In this document: positions 32,105 to 40,370 of the stretch, in pieces
Layout: each line of letters starts with the position of its first letter
How positions within the stretch are numbered: position 1 is the stretch's first letter
NCBI GenBank assembly: GCA_024401535.1
Contig: JAKSKX010000009.1
Span: 28,251-92,250 of the forward strand
DNA length: 64,000 nt
Source of the DNA: Paludibacteraceae bacterium
Lineage (GTDB): Bacteria; Bacteroidota; Bacteroidia; Bacteroidales; Paludibacteraceae
Direction: 5' to 3'
Translations under genes and position numbers: made by a program
The notes under the pieces: generated by a model
Seen by the model: the letters and a program-made list of their open reading frames with translations, nothing else
Databases searched by the model: none
Told to the model about the DNA's origin: nothing

Positions 32105-32725
32105 ATGGTGGAAGTAAAGTATTATGTGGTGTGGGTAGGCAGGGAGCCGGGCATCTATACAAACTGGAGCCAGTGCCAAGAGCAGATAGAGGGTTTCCCA
32201 AAGGCTCAGTACAAGAAGTTTTCAAGTCTTTCCGAGGCCAATGAAGCTTTTGAAAAAGGCGCACCGCAAGATTACTACGAATCAAAGACTATAAGGGCTG
32301 TAACTCCCAAGTCGGACGCTTATGAAAAGAATGCTCTTGCTGTTGATGCTGCGTGTAGCGGCAATCCAGGCAAGATGGAGTTTCAGGGCGTGTGGCTGCA
32401 TAACGGAGAATTGGCTTTCCATTTCGGTCCTTTTGAGGACGCAACCAACAACATCGGGGAGTTCCTTGCACTTTGCAGAGGTTTGTACGAGGTGATGACA
32501 AAGCATCCCGATTTCATTCTCTATTCGGACAGCCGCAATGCTATATCCTGGGTTATGGCCGGTGTGTGCAAGACCAAACTGAAAGAGACTGAAAAAAATA
32601 AAGAGGTGTTCGATATGGTGCGCTCATCCGAAGCCTGGCTCAAGCAATATGGCATAAGAGTTAAGATTCAGAAGTGGGACACAAAAGAGTGGGGCGAGAT
32701 TCCTGCTGATTTCGGACGTAAATAA
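32105..32725 (+). CDS. Ribonuclease HI with N-terminal viroplasmin domain
   Basis: A 206-residue protein. Residues 1-55 form the caulimovirus viroplasmin-type nucleic-acid-binding domain ('YYVVWVGREPGIYTNWSQC', 'FPKAQYKKFSSLSEANEAF'). The RNase H domain follows with D81 (AVDAACSGNPG), E119 (NNIGEFLAL), D142 (LYSDSRNA) and D202 (GEIPADFGRK) as the DEDD residues. It cleaves RNA in RNA-DNA hybrids; the N-terminal domain raises hybrid binding as in eukaryotic RNase H1. It lies five bases after argE and nine before the ABC ATPase gene, so the three are probably one transcript. Confidence 0.92.
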   Translation: MVEVKYYVVWVGREPGIYTNWSQCQEQIEGFPKAQYKKFSSLSEANEAFEKGAPQDYYESKTIRAVTPKSDAYEKNALAVDAACSGNPGKMEFQGVWLHNGELAFHFGPFEDATNNIGEFLALCRGLYEVMTKHPDFILYSDSRNAISWVMAGVCKTKLKETEKNKEVFDMVRSSEAWLKQYGIRVKIQKWDTKEWGEIPADFGRK

Positions 32726-32734
32726 TAACAGAGT

Positions 32735-33646
32735 ATGTCAATAGAAATTAAACATCTAAAAAAGAGCTATGGTTCTCAGACTGTACTCGATGACATAAAC
32801 TTTTCCATAAAGGATGGCGAAATAGTTGCCTTCCTTGGTGAGAACGGTGCAGGAAAGAGTACCACAATGAAGATAATCAACGGTTATCTGTCAAAAGATA
32901 GCGGTGAGGTCAAGGTGTGCGGCTATGACGTGGATACAGATCTTGAGAAGGTGCATAGCCTGATTGGTTATCTGCCAGAACACAATCCTATTTATCCGGA
33001 TATGTATGTCCGCGAATACTTGATGTTCATTGCCGGATTGTATAAGGTAGAGGACAAGAAGGCGAGGGTGGATGAAATGATAGCAAAGACTGGTCTTACA
33101 AAAGAATCCCACAAACGTATAGGAATGCTTTCCAAAGGCTACCGCCAGAGAGTCGGACTTGCTGCTGCATTGATTCCTAATCCCAAAGTGTTGATACTTG
33201 ACGAGCCTACTACAGGTCTTGACCCTAACCAGATTATCGAGGTAAGAGACCTTATCAAGGAAGTCGGCAAGGAAAAGACTGTCATGCTTTCCACTCACCT
33301 GATGCAGGAGGTTTCCGCTATTTGCGACAGAGTGATAATCATAAAGAACGGCAAGATAGTTGCTAACGAAGCAGAGTCGGAGATTGTAAGCTCGACAAGT
33401 GACGGATATGTTGTTGAAGTTGAATTCCTGAACGATGTTGACACAGATTCTCTACAACAGAAGTTCGCAGACTCCAAACTTGTAAAGACTGGTGCCAAGA
33501 CTTTTGCAATCGAATCAAAGTCTGATGTCAGATTGTCTGTTTTTGAATATGCAAAAGACACAAACAATCCGCTTTTAACATTAAAATTGAAGGAAAGAAG
33601 CATGGAAGATGTGTTCATTCAGCTTACAAATAGCATAAAAAAGTGA
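32735..33646 (+). CDS. ABC transporter ATP-binding protein (GldA-like)
   Basis: A 303-residue ABC ATPase: Walker A 'GENGAGKSTTM', Q-loop 'YLPEHNPIYPDMYV', signature 'LSKGYRQRVGLA', Walker B 'VLILDEPTTGLDP', switch His 'MLSTHLMQE'. The N-terminal sequence and the C-terminal DUF4162-like tail (about 225-303) match proteins labelled GldA in Bacteroidetes, which power the GldFG gliding-associated transporter. gldF and gldG are not next to it, so a gliding role is not supported here; it may serve another exporter whose permease lies elsewhere. Confidence 0.85.
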   Translation: MSIEIKHLKKSYGSQTVLDDINFSIKDGEIVAFLGENGAGKSTTMKIINGYLSKDSGEVKVCGYDVDTDLEKVHSLIGYLPEHNPIYPDMYVREYLMFIAGLYKVEDKKARVDEMIAKTGLTKESHKRIGMLSKGYRQRVGLAAALIPNPKVLILDEPTTGLDPNQIIEVRDLIKEVGKEKTVMLSTHLMQEVSAICDRVIIIKNGKIVANEAESEIVSSTSDGYVVEVEFLNDVDTDSLQQKFADSKLVKTGAKTFAIESKSDVRLSVFEYAKDTNNPLLTLKLKERSMEDVFIQLTNSIKK

Positions 33647-33884
33647 TATTTTTTGCCTAAATGTGCTGAATAACATATAATTTTGTTTTGAAATATAGCC
33701 AAAAGGTAAGAAATTTGCACCCGAAAAACAAATTTTAGTTATACAATCATCCAACCATAAGGTTTATTTCTAGTACCAAAAACGCAATTAGGTTGATTTA
33801 GATAATGGGGAATTCGAAACACTTGCCTTGCGGTGAGTGTTTCTTGTTTTTTATCATTTATACAACTCATAATAACTTCAGGAT

Positions 33885-34931
33885 ATGCTTTTACTTGCGC
33901 TATACTTTTTTTTGACAGTTTTCATATCATTCCTATGTTCGATTTCAGAGAGTGTTATGTTCTCTACATCTGCATCGTACGCAGAAACCTTGGTCGATAA
34001 AGGACGTGGAGGTAGATTGCTTTGTACACTGAAAAAGAATATGGGACGCCCTATTTCAGCTATTCTTTCTGTTAACACTATTGCTAACACTTTTGGCGCT
34101 TCGGCTGTGGGAATGCAAGTAACAGCTGTGCTTGGAGATGCTTATTTTGGAATCGCATCTACGGTGCTCACGGTAATGATTCTTGTTTTTTCTGAAATCA
34201 TTCCCAAATCAATAGGTTCAAATTATTGGCGTACGCTTTGTATTCCCGTTGCTTATTTTGTGCAGAGCTTGGTTTATATCTCATATCCTTTGGTAATAGT
34301 TACGGAGTTCTTGACGAACTTGATTTCCAACAAGAATGCTCAGACTGTAAGTAGAGAGGAGATAGCGGTCTTGACAACTATAGGAGAGAAGGAGGGCGTT
34401 TTTGAGAGTAATGAAAGCAAAATCATCAATAATATGATGAAAATGAAGTCCATTAAGGTTCGCAGTGTCATGACTCCGAGAACTGTGGTGCTTGCAGTTC
34501 AGGAGGATGTTACGCTGGAGGAGTTTTTTAAGACAAAGGACTTCAAAAGATATTCCCGTATTCCTATTTACTCCGACTCAATAGATTCCATCACTGGTTT
34601 TGTGCTAAAGAGTGATGTGCTTTATCACCTTGCGGCAGACCACCAGAATATGAGACTAAAAGAGATTAAGCGTCAAATCATTTGCTGTTACGAGAATACA
34701 TCTATTCTCCGATTCTATGACACTATGATTACAAAGAAGGAGCACATGGCTATGGTAATTGATGAGTATGGAGGTCTTGAAGGTATTGTAACTATGGAGG
34801 ATGTAATCGAAACAATTCTCGGTCTTGAGATTACTGACGAATACGACACTCAAATAGACATGCAGCAGCTTGCCAAAGAGCAATGGGAAAAACGTAAAAG
34901 GAAGTTTGACCTGGAAGCTCTTGAAGAATAG
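33885..34931 (+). CDS. CNNM/hemolysin-family transporter-like protein with CBS domains
   Basis: A 348-residue membrane protein. The N-terminal 190 residues are a CNNM (DUF21) domain with 3-4 membrane helices ('AYFFLTVFISFLCSISESVMFS' region, 'GRPISAILSVNTIANTFGASAVG', shown in parts). A tandem CBS pair follows, about residues 195-325 ('VMTPRTVVLAVQEDVTLEEFF', 'MVIDEYGGLEGIVTMEDVIETI'). The CorC_HlyC domain usual at the C-terminus of longer family members (about 430 residues) is absent. The family is linked to magnesium or other divalent-cation transport; the 'hemolysin' name is historic. It lies 21 bases before a small membrane-protein gene on the same strand. Confidence 0.87.
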   Translation: MLLLALYFFLTVFISFLCSISESVMFSTSASYAETLVDKGRGGRLLCTLKKNMGRPISAILSVNTIANTFGASAVGMQVTAVLGDAYFGIASTVLTVMILVFSEIIPKSIGSNYWRTLCIPVAYFVQSLVYISYPLVIVTEFLTNLISNKNAQTVSREEIAVLTTIGEKEGVFESNESKIINNMMKMKSIKVRSVMTPRTVVLAVQEDVTLEEFFKTKDFKRYSRIPIYSDSIDSITGFVLKSDVLYHLAADHQNMRLKEIKRQIICCYENTSILRFYDTMITKKEHMAMVIDEYGGLEGIVTMEDVIETILGLEITDEYDTQIDMQQLAKEQWEKRKRKFDLEALEE

Positions 34932-34952
34932 TTTGTTTTTAAGTTATTTTAA

Positions 34953-35453
34953 ATGAAGGCACTCAAAAAGATTAGAATATTGATTGCGTTCTATATGGTA
35001 GCTCTTGTTTTAGCTGGAGTTACAGCATTCCCTGCGGAGACTGAGTTAAAAATATTGTGCGAATGGATTAGCGGCTTGTCTGAAACCTTGGCAGATGATT
35101 ATGCAATTATAGGCTGGCTGTTCGGTGTAAGAGACGGATTGATAGAAACTAATGCAGAATATCCTTATATTGCATACGGATATGATTGGCTTGCTTATGC
35201 CCACATTGTTATAGCTATGTTGTTTATTGGCCCATTCATTGACCCGATTCGGAATAAATGGGTTGTTTATTGGGGGATGATAGCGTGTGTAACTATTCTT
35301 CCCCTAGCTTTTATTTGCGGTCCTATCAGAGAGATACCTTTCATTTGGACATTGATAGACTGTTCTTTCGGAGTTTTCGGAATAATGCCCCTCATGTTGT
35401 GCATAAAATACATAAACAGGTTGGAGCATGAGCGTGAAAATAATATGTTTTAG
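34953..35453 (+). CDS. Hypothetical membrane protein
   Basis: A 166-residue protein with four likely membrane helices: about 8-27 ('IRILIAFYMVALVLAGVTAF', shown in part), 83-103 ('WLAYAHIVIAMLFIGPFI'), 110-128 ('WGMIACVTILPLAFICG') and 135-155. Between the first two is a soluble segment with 'GWLFGVRDGLIETNAEYPYIAYGYDW' (key Gly/Tyr residues). It resembles conserved Bacteroidetes hypothetical proteins but I cannot name a family. It follows the CNNM gene by 21 bases and is probably co-transcribed. Confidence 0.75.
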   Translation: MKALKKIRILIAFYMVALVLAGVTAFPAETELKILCEWISGLSETLADDYAIIGWLFGVRDGLIETNAEYPYIAYGYDWLAYAHIVIAMLFIGPFIDPIRNKWVVYWGMIACVTILPLAFICGPIREIPFIWTLIDCSFGVFGIMPLMLCIKYINRLEHERENNMF

Positions 35454-35502
35454 TTCTCCGATTCTGTTACTCATGGAGCAGATGTTGAAAAAAAGTCAAT
35501 AA

Positions 35503-35536
35503 TTTGCTTATAAATGTCAATTAATTAATAACTTTG
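35503..35536 (+). promoter_or_regulatory. Promoter of rfbB
   Basis: TTTG at 35503-35506 and TAACTTTG at 35529-35536, 22 bases apart; the rfbB start is at 35568. Confidence 0.55.
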
Positions 35537-35567
35537 CACTCAAATTAACCCATTCTATAAATAAATT

Positions 35568-36710
35568 ATGGATTTTAGACGTAGAATTATCATAACAGGA
35601 GGTGCTGGTTTCATTGGTAGCCATGTGGTTCGTTTGTTCGTTAACAAGTATCCAGACTACCAGATTATCAACCTTGACAAGTTGACATATGCCGGCAATC
35701 TTGCTAATCTAAAAGATATAGAGTCTGCTCCTAACTATGTGTTCGAGAAGGCAGACATTTGCGATTTTGACAAGATGCTTGAGCTTTTCAGAAAGTATAA
35801 TGTTGACGGTATTATCCACCTTGCTGCAGAGAGCCATGTGGACCGTTCAATCAAAGATCCATTCACTTTTGCTCAGACAAACGTGATGGGTACTCTTTCT
35901 TTGCTTCAGGCAGCCAAGTTGTATTGGGAGTCATTGCCAGAAAAATATGAGGGCAAGCGTTTCTATCACATCTCTACAGACGAGGTATATGGTGCGCTTG
36001 AGATGACTCATCCAGAGGGTGTTGAGGCTCCTTTCACAACAGTGGCATCTACAGGAAAGAATCATTGTGCATACGGCGAGGAGTTCTTCGTTGAGACTAC
36101 TAAGTACAATCCTCATTCACCATATTCTGCATCAAAGGCAAGTTCTGACCATTTTGTCAGAGCATTCCATGACACTTATGGCATGCCTACAATTGTTACT
36201 AACTGCTCTAACAACTATGGTCCATATCAGTTCCCAGAGAAGTTGATTCCTTTGTTCATCAACAATATACGCCACCGCAAGCCATTGCCTGTATATGGCA
36301 AGGGAGAGAATGTTCGAGATTGGTTGTACGTTGTTGACCATGCAAGAGCTATTGACACTATCTTCCACAATGGAAAGGTTGCCGAAACTTACAATATCGG
36401 TGGTTTCAACGAGTGGAAGAACATTGACATCATAAAGGTTGTTATCAATACTGTTGATCGTCTTCTTGGTCGTAAGGAGGGTGAGGATCTTGATCTTATC
36501 ACTTATGTTACAGACCGTCTTGGTCACGACGCTCGTTATGCTATTGATTCAAGAAAGCTACAGGCTGAACTTGGCTGGGAGCCTTCGCTTCAGTTCGAAG
36601 AGGGTATTGAAAAGACTGTTAGATGGTATCTTGACAACGAGGAGTGGCTTGAGAATGTAACTTCAGGTGATTATCAGAAGTATTACGATAACATGTACAA
36701 GGGAAGATAA
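35568..36710 (+). CDS. rfbB: dTDP-glucose 4,6-dehydratase
   Basis: A 380-residue short-chain dehydrogenase of the RmlB type, converting dTDP-glucose to dTDP-4-keto-6-deoxyglucose, the second step to dTDP-rhamnose and other deoxysugars. NAD-binding 'GGAGFIGSHVV', 'LAAESHVDRSI', the catalytic 'STDEVYG' (Thr-Asp-Glu) and 'YSASKASSDH' (Tyr-xxx-Lys) are all present. The extra loop between them ('FTTVASTGKNHCAYGEEFFVET', shown in part) is typical of Bacteroidetes RmlB. It stands alone: rmlA, rmlC and rmlD are not in the window. Confidence 0.93.
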   Translation: MDFRRRIIITGGAGFIGSHVVRLFVNKYPDYQIINLDKLTYAGNLANLKDIESAPNYVFEKADICDFDKMLELFRKYNVDGIIHLAAESHVDRSIKDPFTFAQTNVMGTLSLLQAAKLYWESLPEKYEGKRFYHISTDEVYGALEMTHPEGVEAPFTTVASTGKNHCAYGEEFFVETTKYNPHSPYSASKASSDHFVRAFHDTYGMPTIVTNCSNNYGPYQFPEKLIPLFINNIRHRKPLPVYGKGENVRDWLYVVDHARAIDTIFHNGKVAETYNIGGFNEWKNIDIIKVVINTVDRLLGRKEGEDLDLITYVTDRLGHDARYAIDSRKLQAELGWEPSLQFEEGIEKTVRWYLDNEEWLENVTSGDYQKYYDNMYKGR

Positions 36711-36764
36711 TTGACTCGTTACACAGTCAATACGAAAATTCTGTTTGACATATTTCGAGAATTG

Positions 36765-36793
36765 AAAGGTGGCTTTGCTAAGTCACCTTTTTT
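36765..36793 (+). terminator. Terminator of rfbB
   Basis: AAAGGTGGCTT and AAGTCACCTTTT form a stem with one mismatch around TGCT, followed by a T-run. Confidence 0.8.
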
Positions 36794-36894
36794 GTTTTAT
36801 GCTTGTTTTAGTTTCCCACTTTTCTATTTGTCTGCGTTTGAAAAACATAGCTGAACGACATTCTTTTCTTGTTTAGCGTTAAAACTGTAATTTT

Positions 36895-36929
36895 TTTGAC
36901 GCATTGTTAAGAATTGTTTTATACATTTG
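36895..36929 (+). promoter_or_regulatory. Promoter of the LRR protein gene
   Basis: TTTG at 36895-36898 and TACATTTG at 36922-36929, 23 bases apart, upstream of the start at 36959. Confidence 0.5.
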
Positions 36930-36958
36930 CCGTACACAACTTAATAATTTAATACAGT

Positions 36959-37609
36959 ATGAAACATTTCTTACTACTAACAATGGCAGCGCTGGCGATT
37001 AGCCTTGGCTGCTCTGCTAAGTCCCACAAAAAGGGAAACTACCACTACTGCTCTTGTCATGGTTCGAATGCCAGAGTGCATAAGCCTGCCGAGCCGGTAC
37101 AGTTTTTAACAGATACGTATGGTGCCGGTGTCCTTACTTTCAGTGAAGATGCCGAGCTAAGCCGTTTCCGTTCCCTAAAAGTGGATTCTAGCATTAATAA
37201 TCCGACTAACAAGAATTTGGATTTGCGTAGTCAGGGAGGAGCTCTGTCTTTTGCAAAGGGTGCATTTATGGATTTTCAGTACATTGAGAACGTATGCCTT
37301 CCAGGTTCGCTCCTTTATATTTATAAGGAGACATTCAAGAACTGTGTCAGCCTGAAGAGTGTGAATGTTCCGAAACGAGTTAATGGCATAGGTAAGGAGG
37401 CTTTTTTTAATTGTTACAACCTTAAAACTATTATAATCCCAAGTTCTGTAACAAAAATCGGTGCCAGAGCTTTCTATAGATGCAATAACCTTAATGTAGT
37501 TGTCATGAACAATGAGGGTGACGTTAAGGTTGGCAAAGATGCGTTTACTGGCTGCAAGTCTGTGACTTATGTCGGAAAGGACAAACCTTTGGCATACAAC
37601 GAAAAATGA
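36959..37609 (+). CDS. Exported BspA-type leucine-rich repeat protein
   Basis: A 216-residue protein with a signal peptide (MKHFLLLTMAALAISLGCSA; the Cys may be a lipidation site, which would make it a lipoprotein). A short His/Cys-rich stretch follows ('GNYHYCSCHGSNARVH'). Residues about 110-200 are LRR_5/BspA-type repeats: 'ENVCLPGSLLYIYKETFKNC', 'LKSVNVPKRVNGIGKEAFFNC', 'LKTIIIPSSVTKIGARAFYRC' (each given only in part), one repeat every 23 residues. BspA repeats mediate surface binding in oral and gut Bacteroidetes. It has its own promoter and terminator; partner unknown. Confidence 0.85.
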   Translation: MKHFLLLTMAALAISLGCSAKSHKKGNYHYCSCHGSNARVHKPAEPVQFLTDTYGAGVLTFSEDAELSRFRSLKVDSSINNPTNKNLDLRSQGGALSFAKGAFMDFQYIENVCLPGSLLYIYKETFKNCVSLKSVNVPKRVNGIGKEAFFNCYNLKTIIIPSSVTKIGARAFYRCNNLNVVVMNNEGDVKVGKDAFTGCKSVTYVGKDKPLAYNEK

Positions 37610-37637
37610 TATTCTAGGGGAACTATTAGCTAAGATA

Positions 37638-37680
37638 AAGGAGAGTCCGGGACAAAACATTTGTTCCGGACTCTCCTTTT
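37638..37680 (+). terminator. Terminator of the LRR protein gene
   Basis: AAAGGAGAGTCCGG pairs with CCGGACTCTCCTTT, extended by ACAAA/TTTGT with a bulge, followed by T. Confidence 0.85.
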
Positions 37681-37909
37681 AATCATAGCATTACTGAGAT
37701 TCTAGAGAATTCTAATTAAATCTTGTCGGCTAGTGAATTTGCAACCGTGTTTTCAAGTCAAAGGCTGTTGGCATTAGGTCTTGTTCCTTATTAGTTGTTT
37801 GTGTTTCGAAGCCGGGCCTGGATTGATGTTTGAGTGCCTTTGTTTGGCTTTTTTGGTCAGCCTTGTTCAAACTATTTTTTTCGATTTAAGTATTTTTAAC
37901 GCCAAAAGC

Positions 37910-37941
37910 TTTGTATGTGCTTCCTTTTGTCTTATTTTTGC
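37910..37941 (+). promoter_or_regulatory. Promoter of the DUF4294 gene
   Basis: TTTG at 37910-37913, 20 bases, then TATTTTTG at 37934-37941. The stretch from 37681 to here shows nothing else. Confidence 0.6.
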
Positions 37942-37968
37942 ACTTGTTATCCTATTGATTTATTGAAT

Positions 37969-38568
37969 ATGAAGCAAGTTTTATTCATAATATCATTTTT
38001 ATTGGGTTTTGTCTTTCCAGCTTTTGGCGTGCAGTCACTAGGTACTTATGAAGGACAGATAGCCAGAGCGCATGTAGAGGGCAATGACACTATATTGGAT
38101 TTGCAGTTGCCTATGCTATATGTCTATCCTCCTATGGAGTTCAAGAACGAAAAGCAGGAAAAGTTCTATTGGGCTACTGTTTCGAGGGTAAAAAAGACTC
38201 TTCCCTATGCCAAGTTGATAGGTGGTTTGTTGAGAGACGTTAACAAGCAAATGGAGGGTATGAGCGAGAGGGAGCGCAAAGCCTTTATGAAAACAAAGGA
38301 GGACGAACTAGTCTCTGCATACACACCAATTTTGAAGAAACTTTCCCTAAAGCAAGGCAAGATGCTGATTCGTTTGGTCGATAGAGAGTGCGACAGAACA
38401 AGCTATGATATTGTCAAGGAACTCCGTGGTGGTTTCCGTGCATTCTTCTGGCAGGGTTTTGCCAAGGTGTTAGGCGCAGACTTGAAGGTTGAATTTGACG
38501 CTGACAAGAGCGAGGACGACAAAATTGTGGAGCGAATCATCAACTTGGTTGAGAGTGGACAGCTATAA
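37969..38568 (+). CDS. DUF4294 domain-containing exported protein
   Basis: A 199-residue protein started at the ATG at 37969, which begins a signal peptide (MKQVLFIISFLLGFVFPAFG); an earlier in-frame ATG lies before the -7 box region and is not used. The mature part matches DUF4294: 'LPMLYVYPPMEFKNEKQEKFYW', 'RVKKTLPYAKLIGGLL', 'LKKLSLKQGKMLIRLVDRECDR' (shown in part) and 'RGGFRAFFWQGFAKVLGADLK'. The family is restricted to Bacteroidetes and has no known function; periplasmic location is likely. Confidence 0.88.
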   Translation: MKQVLFIISFLLGFVFPAFGVQSLGTYEGQIARAHVEGNDTILDLQLPMLYVYPPMEFKNEKQEKFYWATVSRVKKTLPYAKLIGGLLRDVNKQMEGMSERERKAFMKTKEDELVSAYTPILKKLSLKQGKMLIRLVDRECDRTSYDIVKELRGGFRAFFWQGFAKVLGADLKVEFDADKSEDDKIVERIINLVESGQL

Positions 38569-38680
38569 AACCAAGTTCGGTATTCCCCATCCATAGAAAT
38601 AAAGGTATTTTGTTGCGCTACGAATTAGTTTTGTAGCGCAACTTTTTTTGTCAAATTTTTCATCTTAATCAAAAAACTTG

Positions 38681-38688
38681 TATCTTTG
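38681..38688 (+). promoter_or_regulatory. -7 element of the thiamine operon promoter
   Basis: TATCTTTG at 38681-38688 ends about 15 bases before the riboswitch. No TTTG stands at the usual distance upstream; the nearest is at 38647-38650, 30 bases away. Confidence 0.45.
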
Positions 38689-38702
38689 CAAAAAAGAGAA
38701 GA

Positions 38703-38795
38703 AGAGGGGTGCTGAGACACAGTCAAGGCTGAGATTATACCCTAAGACAGATGATAACCTGATGCGGGTAATGCCGATGTAGGAACATTCTTCTA
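38703..38795 (+). promoter_or_regulatory. TPP riboswitch (THI box)
   Basis: The two conserved cores of the thiamine pyrophosphate aptamer are present: 'GAGGGGTGCTGAGA' with 'GGCTGAGATTATACCC', and 'ACCTGATGCGGGTAATGCCG' followed by 'ATGTAGGAAC'. It lies between the -7 box and thiD and therefore should control the whole thi operon. No clear terminator hairpin is seen after it, so in line with other Bacteroidetes it may act on translation initiation or through a distal hairpin, which is inference. Confidence 0.93.
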
Positions 38796-38881
38796 ACATA
38801 CTATTTTTGCTTAGCATAAATAGAAAATAGATAGATGCGATGACGAAGGCAGATTACTTCGGTATCGCATATTTTTTCTTT

Positions 38882-39607
38882 ATGAAGACGATGGTGACTA
38901 TAGGGGCATTAGACCCAACTGGAGGTGCCGGAGTGCTTGCAGATGTTCGTGTTGCAGGCAGGTTCGGTGTCTATGGTATGGCTGTGCTTACCGCCACAAC
39001 TTCGCAGAATCCAAAGTCGTTCAACGGAATTGAGGCTGTGGGTGACGAGATGTTCCACAAGCAGCTAGCCGACATATTCGACCATTACAGAGTGGATGCG
39101 ATGAAGTGCGGAATGATTGCAACCAAGTCACAATTAAAGATATTGATAGATTTCTTTGACAGCAGAAACCCAAAGAATCTTGTGATAGATCCGATTGTTA
39201 GCGCTACGCTAGGCGACAGAAAGTTTGACGAGGAGACAATCGATTTGTATCGAAAGTTGTGCAGCCATGCAGTTCTTGTGACGCCCAATGTAAAGGAAAC
39301 AGAGATACTGAAGGAAATTTCTTCCAAAGCTGTGCTGAACAAGGGCGGAGATGCAGACTCGAATCTTTGTGTGGATGTGCTCAATGTCGAAGGCAAGGAA
39401 TATAGGTTTACCTCGCAGAAGATAAAGACAACGAACACGCATGGAACGGGTTGCACAATGTCTTCTGCTATTGCAAGCGGACTAGCAAGCGGATTGGATT
39501 TGGTTGAGGCTGTCAGTCAGGCGCATGACTATGTGAACAGAGCGATAAAAGGTGCTGTAAGTCTTGACATAACTGAGGGGTATGGTCCTCTAAATCATTT
39601 TGTATAA
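38882..39607 (+). CDS. thiD: Hydroxymethylpyrimidine/phosphomethylpyrimidine kinase
   Basis: A 241-residue ribokinase-fold enzyme phosphorylating HMP to HMP-P and HMP-PP. The ATG at 38882 gives the family N-terminus ('MVTIGALDPTGGAGVLADVR'); the frame opens at 38840. 'DPIVSATLGDRKFDEETIDL' and the anion-hole/catalytic motif 'TTNTHGTGCTMSSAIAS' are conserved. The usual SGGAG of the binding loop is 'PTGGAG' here, a mild variant. First gene after the TPP riboswitch; the thiS start is 10 bases beyond its stop. Confidence 0.9.
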   Translation: MKTMVTIGALDPTGGAGVLADVRVAGRFGVYGMAVLTATTSQNPKSFNGIEAVGDEMFHKQLADIFDHYRVDAMKCGMIATKSQLKILIDFFDSRNPKNLVIDPIVSATLGDRKFDEETIDLYRKLCSHAVLVTPNVKETEILKEISSKAVLNKGGDADSNLCVDVLNVEGKEYRFTSQKIKTTNTHGTGCTMSSAIASGLASGLDLVEAVSQAHDYVNRAIKGAVSLDITEGYGPLNHFV

Positions 39608-39617
39608 AAATTTAGAT

Positions 39618-39818
39618 ATGAAGATAAAGTTGAATGGCGAAGTTTTGGAGTTGCAGGACGGTGCAACTGTCGCAGATATATGCACAAAATTGGGTATCGA
39701 CAACAAAGGAATAGCTTTTGCAATTGACAGCGAGGTTGTTGTGCGTGACGATTGGGAGGAAACAAAACTCACTGATGGCGTCGAGGTAATGATGATTCGT
39801 GCGGCATGTGGAGGGTAA
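39618..39818 (+). CDS. thiS: Sulfur carrier protein ThiS
   Basis: A 66-residue ubiquitin-fold protein from the ATG at 39618 (MKIKLNGEVLEL). It ends in the di-glycine tail required for thiocarboxylate formation ('MMIRAACGG'). It donates sulfur to ThiG for the thiazole ring. Normally ThiF adenylates this tail, but no thiF is in the operon. The stop overlaps the next gene's start by 13 bases. Confidence 0.92.
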   Translation: MKIKLNGEVLELQDGATVADICTKLGIDNKGIAFAIDSEVVVRDDWEETKLTDGVEVMMIRAACGG

Positions 39819-40369
39819 TAGTAATAACTCCGGAGGAAACTTTTGCTGGCGAGGTTGAGCAAATCAAGAAAGTTTTAGAGTGTGGAGTGTTTAGACTTCA
39901 TCTGCGCCATCCCAAAGCTTCGGAGAAGGAGTTAAGGAAGATAATAGAAGCTTTGTCTGTTGAGGAGAGAAAGAGAATAGTCCTTCACGACTGCTACAAT
40001 CTTGTAGATGAATATGGCCTGGGAGGAGCCCATTTGAATGGCAGACATCCGGAATTAGCAGACATCTGCACATCTCGTTCCTGCCATAGCTTTGCAGAGA
40101 TAGAGGCTTCTAAGCGCATGAGGTATTGCTTTCTTAGCCCAATTTTTGACAGCATAAGTAAAAACGGCTATTCTTCGAACTTCTCCCGTGAAGTACTGCT
40201 TGAAGCAAAGCAGAAAGGAATCATTAACGAGAATGTGATAGCTCTCGGAGGAATTAGCGCTGACAAGCTTGAACAAGTCAAGGAATACGGGTTCGGCGGT
40301 GTGGCAGTCCTCGGCAGTGCCTGGAAGGACGGAGTAGCTCAAATAGAGAAAATAAAAGATTTGTTATAA
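39806..40369 (+). CDS. ThiE/TenI-like paralogue
   Basis: A 187-residue TIM-barrel protein of the thiamine phosphate synthase/TenI superfamily. It keeps the frame of the family ('ECGVFRLHLRHPKASEKEL', 'RIVLHDCYNLVDEYGLGGAHLNGR', 'YCFLSPIFDSISKNGYSS', 'ALGGISADKLEQV', shown in part) but lacks the usual ThiE substrate motifs such as QLR-x-K and the TPTKT-type loop seen in its neighbour. A role like the thiazole tautomerase TenI is plausible but unproven. It overlaps thiS by 13 bases and ends one base before the true thiE. Confidence 0.82.
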   Translation: MWRVIVITPEETFAGEVEQIKKVLECGVFRLHLRHPKASEKELRKIIEALSVEERKRIVLHDCYNLVDEYGLGGAHLNGRHPELADICTSRSCHSFAEIEASKRMRYCFLSPIFDSISKNGYSSNFSREVLLEAKQKGIINENVIALGGISADKLEQVKEYGFGGVAVLGSAWKDGVAQIEKIKDLL

Positions 40370-40370
40370 T

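Noticed and set aside
32735-33646. Naming the ABC ATPase gldA and inferring gliding motility
   Set aside because: The similarity is real but no gldF/gldG or other gliding gene is next to it.
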